From Raffaelea ambrosiae (lineage: Eukaryota > Ascomycota > Sordariomycetes > Ophiostomatales > Ophiostomataceae): a stretch of 64,000 nt of DNA. Each line of letters opens with the position of its first letter. Position 1 is the first letter of the stretch. Below, in pieces: positions 31,101 through 40,993 of the stretch. A model generated the notes under the pieces. The model saw only the letters and a list, made by a program, of their open reading frames with translations, searched no databases and was not told the origin of the DNA. A program made the translations under genes and the position numbers. Where the stretch lies: positions 576,897 through 640,896 of the forward strand of contig PCDI01000014.1 of NCBI GenBank assembly GCA_002778195.1. The letters run 5' to 3'.

Positions 31101-34100
31101 TATGGTGGGAAGTTCTCGTACACCCCTGTCCATGCATGCTCCCAGAGACGAGCCAACAGCGCCTCATCTTAGACCGAACCCAGGCTTGGGGAAGCCACCG
31201 ACTGGGCTGGACCGGAACCTGGTTGCTGGTTGCGTCTCTCTCTCTCTCCGAGTTGAGAAACCCGGCGTCGATCCCCCTCTGTTCTTGTTTGCCTGTTGCT
31301 GTTGTGCATGGTCCACCATTACTCGAAACATTCATGTCATGCTTAGGTCGTATGGAGCAGGCAGACCCTGCCAGCGACATGACAGGGCCAGGCCAGACAC
31401 AGATAGAACCAAAGCCATGCCGATCCAGAGGCCCAGAGGCCCAGAAGCCCAGAGAGCGGCCGACCCAGAATAGACTTTGGTAGGACCCGGTAGCCAAAAT
31501 TGACCCGTAACTAGGCAGGATGCCCGTAGTCAGACAGGCCCGGCCGGTCTGTTGACCCGTGGCCCCCAGGACAGCAAGAGAAAGAAGGAGGAGAGACGGG
31601 AGCAGGGGGGGGGGGTGGCGAACAATACGAAAGATCGACGATCCGACACTACGAGACCGACAGAACCAACAGACCTTGACAAGAGAGAAACGAGAACGAG
31701 CAATGAGCCACGAGCCACGAGCGACAACAAACAACACAGGAGGGGGGACAAAACAAACAGGGTGTCAAAAGGAGGCTAGAAACACGACAAACACGACAAA
31801 CACGAGACAGTGACAGCACAGACAAAGAAAGAACAACAGAAGGAAGGAAAGGGAAGGACAGTGACAACCTTGCTTGTTTGTTGCAGATACGAAGGGGGGG
31901 AAAAAAGAGCACTCCACCGCCCCAAGGAACTTGACAGCATTCCTGACGGGGAGGGGGGGTGAGAAGGAGAAAGAGCGAAAGAAAAAGAAAACTAAAAAAA
32001 AGGCTAAAAAAAAAAAGAACCAACAGGACAGGGAAAGGCACCCCGTTTGTTTCTTTGGAAATCTTGCGTTGCGGCAAAGCCGAACGGAACCTGTCCGTGC
32101 CCATGCCCAGGCCAGGCAAAAAGAAGCCCGTCCAGCGCAATGGTTGCTAGGGTCTAACTACATGGTCAAAGAGCCAGCGGGCTGGCAGGCAACTCGACTG
32201 CGTCGAAGCCGACACGGAAGATGCCGCCCGGGCTGGGCCCCGATACGAGAACAAAAAGGCGAGGTCGGCACGGGGGACAAGACCGCAAACAAGAGCCCGT
32301 GTGGGCCAACTCCACGAGGACGAGGCAAAGGACAAAAAAAAAAAAATAGACGACCCACGGCCCAGAGGCCCCCAGAGGCCCAAACGATCGGCAAGCCAGA
32401 GGAGCCCCCAGTCCAACGGCTGACAGATGGAGTGAACCTCCCCAAGGACGGACACGGCGAAAATCGAATTGCAGACACTGCCATTTCCGAAACGAGCAGA
32501 GGCAAGGACGAAGCTCAAGAGAGACCAGCCAAGACTGCACAAACAACAGGATGTCCAAGTCGCAAGCCTTGGGGTCAGGGTTTTTCGCTCTCTCTCTCTC
32601 TCTCTTTCTCTCTTTCTCTCTCCCCCGTCTCCCTCGTTTCTCGAGTTTCTGCCTTGCTTTGTCGTGACGAGTGTCCCTCTCTGACCTTCTTCGTTTGCCC
32701 CCATGTTTCCACGTTTCCACGCTTCCGGTCTCTGCCAAGGCTTCCATCGCCGAAGTTTGCCTTCTCTCCCTTGGAGAAGGCAACCAGGGCTTGGACAGCG
32801 CGCCCTCTCGTCTCTCAGCCTCGGCTCCGCAGCCATAACCCCAGTTTCTTGTTTGGGCATCGAGTTCGCCATCCGTTTCCTCTTTGGTTCTTTTTTTTTT
32901 TTTTTTTTTTGGCCATCCCGTTCGACATTCCGCCCCTTCTTGTCTCTCCGCACATTGTCTACAGTCATCTTTCCCAAGAAACATTGCTCATTTTCGGTAG
33001 TACCAGGAACACCTCGGCAGACTTGATCTTTCGCTGGGGTCTCTGCACACATCTCCAGGTCATGGTTACGCATCCAGAGGTCCCAAATGCAATCCAACTT
33101 TGGTTGCTGTGATCCAGTGGTCCATATGATCCAATGAGAGTCGTGTTTCCCGAATTGCGCAATTCCAAGACAAAGTGAGCATACTCGGGCAAAACGACTC
33201 GAGAAAAGGAAAGGAAGCCGAGACAACGTTTCTCTCCGTGTTGAGTTCTGCTCCATCAGCATCCTTCTTGTGTCTCTAATGAGTTATCCTCCAGACTAAT
33301 CTATTACACTTGGAGTTCCGCTTCAAGCATCTCTGAGTTTCCCATTGGCTCTTTCTGAGACTAGGCCTATTCCTCTTTGGCTCGTACGGTCTTCGTGCAT
33401 CGCTTGGTTTACCGGATTTGGCAAACAGGTACACGTGAGCCATTGATGATCTTTTTATCAGCGGAACGGGGAGTAGCTGCTTGCCGTATCGTGCGGAATT
33501 CACTGGAGACGTTTTGCAGGGCCCCCAAGGGACAAAGAAAACATGGCAAAAAGAAAAAGGAGGGGTTTGGGGAAGCTTGGGGGGGGCGGGGAAAGCTGTA
33601 GCTAGCTCCCCCCTGTGCTATCCCCCCACGGTTCTGGGGCAACCTCGGTATGGTAGTTCCGGAGAGCTGTCATCCCCGATTCCCGGCTAGCAAAATATAG
33701 CAGCGCAAGGTCATATTCATGATACAGCGGTGAATGCTGCATCTTGGACAGTAGCTGGCGCTGACAGGTACGAAAATGGAACCGAGTTAGGATACATCTT
33801 TTGATCTCTGCCGTGTCTCGGCGAGGTCAGTTTTGAAACGATGTTTTTGAACCTTTCGTTTATCAACGAATCTCAGCGCATATTGCCTCGGGTGTAGAGA
33901 CCCACGAGAAACACAGAGACAGAGGGGAATTGGAGCCGGGAAGTGCGTAGCCAAGAGACCCCGACAGAAGCCCAGGAACGGCCACTACTTCAAGCAGCCC
34001 CCCCCTCTCCCCTTCCCGGATGTAACTCGTCTTTCCATTTGTATTCTCTCGGTAGGCTATGCGCCAATTGTGGCAGACAGGGTCCCCTTCTTGCCCGAGC

Positions 34101-34155
34101 ATCGTGTTCTTGGTCGCTTGACAAGCTGTAGGCGGAAAAGAACAAGAAAACAAAA
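28101..34155. other. Gene-free repeat-rich DNA, right part of the 12.3 kb spacer
   Basis: The plus strand carries long purine-biased stretches (28156-28345, 29350-29420, 30140-30420, 30800-30880, 31950-32050) and a (CT)n-type run at 32587-32622. The region 32580-33060 is C/T-rich with T20-scale runs. The last 300 bases should hold the promoter of the alpha/beta hydrolase gene. No frame shows coding bias or a recognisable motif. Confidence 0.5.
28156..28345 (+). repeat. Polypurine tract with a 12-nt tandem repeat
   Basis: About 190 bases are nearly all A and G on the plus strand. At the end, 28310-28345, TATAGAAAAAAA recurs three times. Homopurine-homopyrimidine tracts of this length can form triplex DNA. 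Confidence 0.85.
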
Positions 34156-35214
34156 ATGTCCCGGTACGACCCCGACTTCGCGGCGGCCATGGAGCCCGTC
34201 TTCCAGGCCCAGGCCAGCGAGCCCCAGCCGCCGCCGCCCACGACGGTTCTCGCGCTCCGGGAGCATGTCAACGAGATGATGGCGTTGTCGTATGGCGGGG
34301 CGCCCATGCCGCCCAGCATCGTCCAGACGCGGTTCGCCATCGAGACCCCGGACGGCTACAAGGTCCCCGTCGTGCGCTTCGCCACGTCGGCGTGGGCAGC
34401 CGCCTCGAACCAGCCGGCCATCGTGTACCTGCACCCGGGCGGCATGATCTGCGGCAGCGTCGACCTGATGGCGTCGGTGATTGCCCGCCAGGCGCACGAC
34501 GCGGGCGTGCAGCACTGGGCGGTGGACTACCGCAAGTCGCCCGAGGTGGTCGCGCCCGTCGCCCTCGAGGACAGCTACGCCGTGCTGGTGCATCTGTCGA
34601 CGCACGCCGCCGCGCTCGGCCTCGACCCGGCCCGCATCGGCGTGTGCGGCGCGTCCGCCGGCGGCGGCCTGGCGGCGGGCCTCGGCCTCCTGGCCCGCGA
34701 CCGCCAGCTGAGCCCGCCGCTGGCCAAGCTGATCCTGATCTACCCCATGCTCGACGACCGCACCGTGCAGGTCCACCCGCCCGCCGGCGCCCGCCACGCC
34801 GGCGCCAACCCGGACGACGGCGACTGGCCGATGCGCCCGTTTCTCGTGTGGACGACGGAGCAGAACGCCTGGGCCTGGGCGGCCTATCTCGGGGTGGGCC
34901 ACCCAGCGACCGACAGCCCGGCCGAGGCGGCCGCCGCCCTGGCCGTCGCGTCGTCGGCGACCGGGTGGTGGTCGTCGTACGTGATCCCGGCGCGGGCGAC
35001 GTCGCTGGCGGGCCTGCCCAGCACGTACATGGACGTGGGCGGGCTGGACATGTTCCTGGAGGAGTCAACCCAGTTTGCGGCCAAGCTGGCCCGGGACGGC
35101 GTCGAGTTTGACTTCCACGTGTTCCGGGGGCTGCCGCACGGGTTCGAGATGGGGCAGGTGCCGGCGACGAGGACAGCGAGCGAGCTGCGGAGTCGGGCGA
35201 TGAGCAGTTTCTGA
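34156..35214 (+). CDS. Alpha/beta hydrolase of the hormone-sensitive-lipase-like (fold-3) family
   Basis: This is a single exon of 352 residues, with the start in an AAAATGTCC context. The catalytic triad is visible: nucleophile Ser167 in GASAGG, Asp298 in GGLDMFLEE and His328 in LPHGFE, with 30 residues between Asp and His as is usual. The oxyanion-hole motif that is HGGG in the family reads HPGGM here (93-97), so its first glycine is replaced by proline. Such enzymes hydrolyse short-chain esters or lactones; in fungi they often act in detoxification or secondary metabolism. No signal peptide is seen, so it is probably cytosolic. No metabolic partner gene is adjacent. The GC-rich third positions stand out sharply from the gene-poor DNA to its left. 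Confidence 0.88.
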   Translation: MSRYDPDFAAAMEPVFQAQASEPQPPPPTTVLALREHVNEMMALSYGGAPMPPSIVQTRFAIETPDGYKVPVVRFATSAWAAASNQPAIVYLHPGGMICGSVDLMASVIARQAHDAGVQHWAVDYRKSPEVVAPVALEDSYAVLVHLSTHAAALGLDPARIGVCGASAGGGLAAGLGLLARDRQLSPPLAKLILIYPMLDDRTVQVHPPAGARHAGANPDDGDWPMRPFLVWTTEQNAWAWAAYLGVGHPATDSPAEAAAALAVASSATGWWSSYVIPARATSLAGLPSTYMDVGGLDMFLEESTQFAAKLARDGVEFDFHVFRGLPHGFEMGQVPATRTASELRSRAMSSF

Positions 35215-37641
35215 GGGAGAGAAAAATAGGAGAGCAAAAAAGGGAAGAAGACAGGGAAGAAGAAAGGGAAGAAAAGAGGGAAGAAAATGCATTACCAAAG
35301 TGACCCGTCTCTGGGAGTGGATGTTCATCAGACGTGCCCGAACCTACCCTTAGTAATAACAGGTCGATTCCAGTCAATGTCGAGTGCGTGACACTGTCAA
35401 TACGTAGATACGCGTTTTCTTTCTCCGTGAAACAGGAGACGGCCGTCATGGGAAGGCCGTTTTCATGGCCCATCTAGGGCGCCGTCGAGACATCTCCAGT
35501 CTGCTGGTCTGTTCATGAGCTTGCGGGAACCGGCGACGAACATGGCCTCGAGGGATCGAAGTCGATTTAAGCAGCAGGATCCCAAACCAGACAGGAAATG
35601 CAACGCAGCCCGTCTGCAAGGATTCCTTCGTGGCATTCTTTGTGGGGACGACCCGGGGAATGCCCAGTATGAGGGAACACACGAGAAATACGTGAAACTA
35701 CAAAGTACGAGTACAATGCTTTGGTTCTTGCCCGGTTCGCGTGCAAGAATCGAGGTTCGTCCCTTCCTTGCTAGGACGACTCGGGTGGTGTTGGGTCTTA
35801 TGCTGCATCTGACAGGCAGCACGGAGCTCAGTCAGCCTCGTTTTATGGGGCGACTGGGAAATCAATGTTGGGAAGGCACGCGGGACGTGCCTTCCTCTGT
35901 TGGCGGTGCTACAGAGCAGATGGAGATCTCTGTGGAAGAAATTGAAAAAAAAAATAAAAATCAAAATAAACGCAAAAGACAGAAAGCATCCAAAACTGCC
36001 AAACCCAAGTTTTTTGTTTTGTCTTCCATCACCGACTTCATTCAGCCTCGGGGCCCCAACACCGATCCCATCCCGCTATGGAGTGCACCGACAAGGGGTT
36101 CCCTTGAAAAAGACGTGTGCACGCGCGTTGCCATGTGTTCGACAGGCAGCTTTCGTACGAAAACAACTCTTTCCATCTCTTCTTGGGACGGAACCAGAGT
36201 TGGGCTCCTACCAGAACGCGGTCCCGCTGCCATTCCGCAGCCATGGCAGCCCATCGGAGAATGCCATCCTGCCGAAGGGGGGGCGGTCCCCGCACAGAAG
36301 AAGAAGAGGGGCAGCATGGGCAGAACGGAGCAGAGACAGCCAATCCGCCGCCAAGCCCAAAACTCAGCCGCAGTGCCTGCCCACAAAACCTAGCCCGAAA
36401 TAAGCGTTGCTAGGCTGGGCTAAGCCTCTTCGTTTGGCTGACCGTTGAATGGAGACTGGCGAGCCAGGGAGAGTGTCTGAAAGACGAGGTGAAAGAGAAG
36501 AAAGCACGACACTGGAGAGAGAAAGAAAAGAGAAGAAAGCACGACACTGGAGAGAGAAAGAAAAGAGAAGAAAGCATGACACTGGAGAGAGAGAAAGAAA
36601 AGAGACAGAAAGGGAGAGCCGGCTAATGTGGGTGGTCCTGCTTGGGCATATGCAGCCGTTTGCAGACAGGTGCGTGTTGCGTGCTTCACTGGGGGGGGGG
36701 GGGCTCTTTTCCCTTGCCCCATCTCGTCTGTCGGTTTCTGTTTCTCAGCCTCTCAGGATCTCTGCCTCACCGAGCGAAACCAACCATTCCGGAAGACCAG
36801 GTTTCTTCCACCAGACCCCTGTCGAGATCCACTGGGCCTGGCAGACTTGCGCATGTCCAAGATGCCGCCTCTCCCAAGACCAATGAGCGAGCCCTGCACC
36901 GAAGAGGGGACAGGCAAGGTCGCCAGTGAGCCCAACGGCCTCGACACAAGGTGAGATGGCGCGGCTCTAGCGGGCACAGACTAAGGGCGCCGCCAGGGCT
37001 GAAAGAGGAGAAGTGGGTGGTGTGGAGGATCGCAGCCGATGCTCTCTCGTGGCAGAGCAGCCAGGTTCTGTAGTCAGACTGGCTGGGGAGAGATCTCTCT
37101 GTCTCGTCTCATTTCCGTTGCGTCTGAAAAAATAGACAGCCCGCCTCGCGCCTTTTTTTTTTTTTGGCGTGCGCAAGTCTTTTTTATTTTTTTGCTGTGC
37201 AGTCAGCCGTACCTGTTTAGAAGGGGAAAAAGCAGCTGTTCCTTTTATTTTTGGAGCTCAAGCTCTTATTCCCTTTCTGTTCCCTTTCTTCTTCTTTTGC
37301 TCTGCTCTGATTTGTTTCGTTCATTTCTGCACACTTCTCGCCCTTTTCTTTTTTGTGTGTGGCTTTCATTTTACGCCTATCTTGTTTCTTGTTCTGGCAA
37401 CGATCACCCCAGCCTTGCCATGTCTATGTGAGACATCTTCACCAGCTCTCTTTCACTGGAAAACGAAGCTCTCGTCTCGTCTTGGAATCGAGACTACGGT
37501 GGCGTTCGTTTCCGGCCGGTCCGCTTTGCTGGTGACTCGCCACGAGATTTCGCCACGAGATTGCGACAACAAACACGCCAAGCTTTCGCTCCAACAGCCT
37601 CGCTCACGCCAAGCTTCACTCCCAAGCGCAGCGACGACACA
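35215..37641. other. 2.4 kb spacer with minisatellite and T/C-rich leader
   Basis: An (AG/GA)-rich flank follows the hydrolase stop (35215-35285). A 35-base minisatellite lies at 36496-36605. A T/C-rich stretch (37150-37360), probably the leader of the membrane protein gene at 37642, precedes it. Open frames up to 292 codons lack codon bias. Confidence 0.5.
36496..36605 (+). repeat. Minisatellite, three copies of a 35-bp unit
   Basis: The core AAAGCACGACACTGG recurs at 36501, 36536 and 36571, each followed by an AGAGAGAAAGAAAAG stretch. The third copy has one C-to-T change (AAAGCATGAC) and a GA insertion. Confidence 0.95.
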
Positions 37642-39241
37642 ATGGTCTTCCACCGCAACCAGGCACAGTTCGAACGCGCCAGATGGCGCAAGGCCCTGCT
37701 GCTGCCGCTCTGGATCCTCCAGGTGGCCATGCTGCTCAGCCTGATGGGCATCTTCTCGTACCGGCTGGCCGAGACGGTCGAGCACTTTGACGAGGACAAG
37801 AAGAAGGGCAAGGTGCCCACCGTCGAGTTTGTGTGGGAATGCACCAATATCGGCCTGTCGGTCGTCGCCCTTGTCCTCACCGTCATGGAGGTGGCCAAGC
37901 TCTTCTCCGAGACCCTGACGCCCTTCTTCATGCTGGCCTCCCACGTCGTCAAGATGACCTGTGCCTTTGCCATCCTTGCTCTCGACATTGTCGTGTACAT
38001 TGACCGCTCCGAAGGGAACTGGTCCATTGTTGGTCTGGCGATTGATTGTGGTCTACTGTACGTTTTTGCTCCTCGGTTTCCTCGTCTTGTCCCGTTCCTC
38101 GTTTTCTCTCGGTTCCCTCGTCTTGTCCTGTTCCTCGTTTTTGACTGTTCCCTCGTTTCCCCTACTGACCATCAGTGCTTCTATGCTTTCCCTCGGCATC
38201 TACTCCATTGTCAAGTTCCGCCGCCTGCTCGCCTACGACGACTACCACCATCCGGCCAACGTCAAGTCTTTCGGCTTTGGCAACGGCTACAACGAGATCG
38301 AAATGAGTGGCGGGCTCGGTGGCGGCGGCGGGAACGACGACTTCCTTCGTGCCAGCCCCTACAATGATCTCCCGACCGAGTATCCGCCACAAGGACGGGG
38401 CGTCACGCGTGTCGGCGGTCTCGGGGCCACGGGCGTCAGTGCGGTCGGTGGCGTGATCGATGCCGCCGGCCACAGCGCTACCCGCACCCGCGCCGGCACC
38501 GGCACCCGCGCCCGCGCTCTGTCGGCTGCCGAGTCGCTGCGCCGCCTCTCGATCAAATCGCTCACGCCGTCGTCGCCATCCAACGAGAATGCCAATCCCT
38601 TTGACGATCCCGGTGCCGGCAGCAGCAGCAGCAACCGCCGCGCGAGCTACAACCACGAACGCTCCACCCAGTTCGACGACTACATTGCGCGCGCGGGCGC
38701 GCATGCCCACCACCACCTCAGCAAGGAAGACATCGACCAGGCCATCGGCGCGGAGCTGTGGGGAGGTGGCGCCGGCGCGGGTGCCGTAACTGGCACCGTG
38801 GCTGGCAGTCGGACCAGCGACGGTCTGCGGTCCAACAGTCTGGTGGGCACGGGCGTGGTGGCCGCGCAGACGGTGCAGGCGGGCAGTGTGGAGGACCCGG
38901 GCGTGGTGCGGAAGACGAGCTGGACGGTGGAGCACGTCACGCCGGACATGGAGGGCGGGCCCAACAACACGATCATTTCGCCCATTGTGGAAGCGCACGA
39001 AGAGGACGAGGAAGAAAAAGACGAGACGGGAGCGCTGGCCGCGGCGCTGGGCCGGGGCCGCAACTTGACCGGGGCGCAAGCCGGCGAGGACCGGTCTCTG
39101 CTGCTGGGCCACGAGCAGGGGGGGCGCGCCAGCGCGGGTGTATCGTTTGATGAGGACGGCGAAGACGACGACGACCGGGTGCGGCCGCAGGCGCCGGGGC
39201 CGGAGCCGGATCCGACGCACAAGGGACAGGTGGTGGAATAA
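37642..39241 (+). CDS. Four-TM integral membrane protein with long hydrophilic tail (unknown function)
   Basis: Two exons, 37642-38057 and 38176-39241, join in phase 2 and give 493 residues. The intron has a GTACGT donor, a TACTGAC branch-like site and a CAG acceptor. The first 190 residues contain four hydrophobic segments: LLLPLWILQVAMLLSLMGIF, the NIGLSVVALVLTVMEV region, a third over MLASHVVKMTCAFAILALDI, and SIVGLAIDCGLLASMLSLGI, which spans the splice junction. This is the layout of MARVEL-like fungal proteins, though I cannot assign a named family. The remaining 290 residues are hydrophilic, with Gly/Ala/Arg-rich and acidic stretches, presumably cytosolic. It is convergent with the HNH gene downstream. 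Confidence 0.82.
38071..38150 (+). repeat. Direct repeat within an intron
   Basis: In the single intron of the membrane-protein gene, a unit of about 33-34 bases with core CCTCGTCTTGTCC-GTTCCTCG occurs twice, followed by a partial third (TTCCCTCGTTTCCCC). It is pyrimidine-rich on the coding strand. Confidence 0.8.
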
Positions 39242-39732
39242 GCGAGTGTATGTGGGGGTGGCATATGGTGGGATAAAAGAGTGTGTATGTGGAGGTGAGG
39301 GCATGGCATGTTGACAAAGGATTCATGCCCTGGCCTGGGGAAACATTTTGGGGTTAGAATTCTTGCTATACCTAGGGAGCGATGGGCGGCGTTTTTTTTT
39401 TGTTTTCATCTTTGTTTGGTTTTTGCATCTCCACGGGATCGGGAAGTGACCAGGAGGTAATGAATTTTGGTCTTTGTCTTTTTGTCATTCTGTCTTTCAG
39501 TCTTTATTTTTGTGTTGATCATACGGGGCATGATTGAACGTCCTATTGGACGTCCTATTGAACGTCGTATTCAGCATACAACTTGCATATGCATCACTTG
39601 CCTTCAATACATACTGTGCGCAGTGGACATTTGGTATCATTTCCATGTTGTTGTCGTTTCTCGTTGGAGTCTTGCCGTTCGTTTGTTCCTCTTTATGCGT
39701 TTCCTCCCTGTCCTCCTTCGCCGGTGGCTCCC
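39242..39732. other. Spacer between convergent membrane-protein and HNH genes
   Basis: This is a 490-base 3'-to-3' interval, AT-rich in its middle (39385-39540, including T9 and TTTTTGT runs), consistent with two polyadenylation regions. A CGTCCTATTGGACGTCCTATTGAACGTCGTATT triple repeat begins near 39538. No coding signal was seen. Confidence 0.5.
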
Positions 39733-40704
39733 CTACCTCCCCTTCCAACGCAGCCGACTCGCCCATCGGCCAAACTTTTCCATCTCGGGCGCCGCCAGCA
39801 GCCGCTCCACCGTGTAGTACTCCCGCGCGAGCGTCTCGTGGTCGGCGAACCGGTGCACGGCCCGGTGGCACGCGCCGCACAGCCAGGCGACGTTCTGCAG
39901 GTCGGCGGGCCGGTGCCAGCCGCGCTTGACTGCCTTGGCGTGGACAAAGCGGGGGATCAGGTGGTGGTACGTGAGGGGGACCCAGTCGCGGCCGCAGATC
40001 TCGCACGCCGCAGCGTCGCCACGGGAGGGCGGAGGGGCCTCCTTCTCTTCCTCCTCCTCCTCCTCGGTGACAGCCGAGAGGTACGCCGCCAGGGCCGGGG
40101 CCAGAAGGGCGCCGACGGCCTGGCCGGTGCAGGCCTCGACGGAATCCACCGCGGACGGGTCGAGGGTGGGCAGGAGGCGGGCGACGCAGTCGGCGTCGTC
40201 CCCCGCCGCGTCTTGGACGGGGCCATACTTGGTCTGGAGGGCGGGGCGGGCGCGCCAGGTCGCGCGGTCGAGGGTGCGCAGGTCCGGGGGCAGGGCGGCA
40301 AACGACGCGTGGGCGACGTAGTCGACAAACTCGGCGAGGTCGTCATTGTCGGGGGTGTCGGGGGGGTCGACACTCGCCGAGACGACTGTCGCTCGGACAG
40401 GGGTGTCCGGGGGGTCCAGGGGGTCCGGGGGGTCGACACTCGCCGAGACGGCCGTCGCTCGGTCGGGGGGACTCTCCGAGACGACCCTGTCGACGCTCGC
40501 AGCACTCTTCCCCCCTCTTCTCTGCCTGGCTCGGTCGCGGCCCGCCCGCGCCTTGGCGCGCCGGCGTGTCTTGGGCTGTTCCGGAGGCTGGGACAGGCTC
40601 GCCATGAGAACAGCCGCGAGGGCTTCGCGGAAGAGGCCAAACTGGACGGCGGTGTCGTCTTCGTTGTCGTCTGTGTAGTAGGAGGATGGCGTCATTCTGC
40701 TCAT
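39733..40704 (-). CDS. HNH nuclease-domain protein
   Basis: This is a single exon of 323 residues when started at the ATG at 40704 (MSRMTPSSYYTDDNEDD). The frame opens 33 codons earlier at 40803, but that part has non-coding codon use. The C-terminal third is an HNH/ββα-metal fold: CEIC, then TYHHLIPR with the HH pair, then LCGACHRAVHRF. The four cysteines bind a structural zinc and the histidines form the metal/catalytic site. Proteins of this layout are common, unassigned fungal HNH proteins; a DNA nuclease role is inferred from the fold alone. The N-terminal half is Arg/Asp/Pro-rich and contains a 22-residue duplication (RATxVSASVDPPD, offset 66 bases). The gene lies 290 bases downstream of the DJ-1 gene on the same strand. 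Confidence 0.85.
   Translation of the reverse strand: MSRMTPSSYYTDDNEDDTAVQFGLFREALAAVLMASLSQPPEQPKTRRRAKARAGRDRARQRRGGKSAASVDRVVSESPPDRATAVSASVDPPDPLDPPDTPVRATVVSASVDPPDTPDNDDLAEFVDYVAHASFAALPPDLRTLDRATWRARPALQTKYGPVQDAAGDDADCVARLLPTLDPSAVDSVEACTGQAVGALLAPALAAYLSAVTEEEEEEEKEAPPPSRGDAAACEICGRDWVPLTYHHLIPRFVHAKAVKRGWHRPADLQNVAWLCGACHRAVHRFADHETLAREYYTVERLLAAPEMEKFGRWASRLRWKGR
40351..40470 (-). repeat. 66-bp tandem duplication in the HNH gene
   Basis: GTCGACACTCGCCGAGACG begins at 40366 and again at 40432. The 66-base offset keeps the frame and duplicates a Val-Ser-Ala-Ser-Val-Asp-Pro-Pro-Asp peptide. Confidence 0.9.
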
Positions 40705-40993
40705 TCTGTTTGCGTCTTGGATGATTTTCGGGGTTTTTTGCATGCTTCCAAGTGCCACAATGGTTCCTGGCAAGACTGTTGCGAGAGGCGGCTGTCCCGA
40801 CATGCCTACCGATTGGGCTGATCATGGACAGTGTGAATACGCTGATAAACAGTGCCAGCCGGGCTTACTTCACACGGTCATGCCATGGGGGGTTCAGCGA
40901 AGCTGTCGAGGTGTCTTGCACATCACAGTCACTGGGGCAAGGAGCAGGGCAACAGGTTTGGTATTGGTATACGATAGAACAAGCCGGCAATGA

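Noticed and set aside
31874..33112. 412-codon plus-strand open frame, and a 371-codon minus frame over the same DNA
   Set aside because: Neither has codon bias or any motif. Both contain homopolymer and (CT)n stretches, and each excludes the other.
21814..34155. Transposon remnant in the large spacer
   Set aside because: No terminal repeats, reverse-transcriptase, integrase or transposase motifs could be seen by eye, and the base composition shows no strong AT shift. It cannot be fully excluded without a database search.
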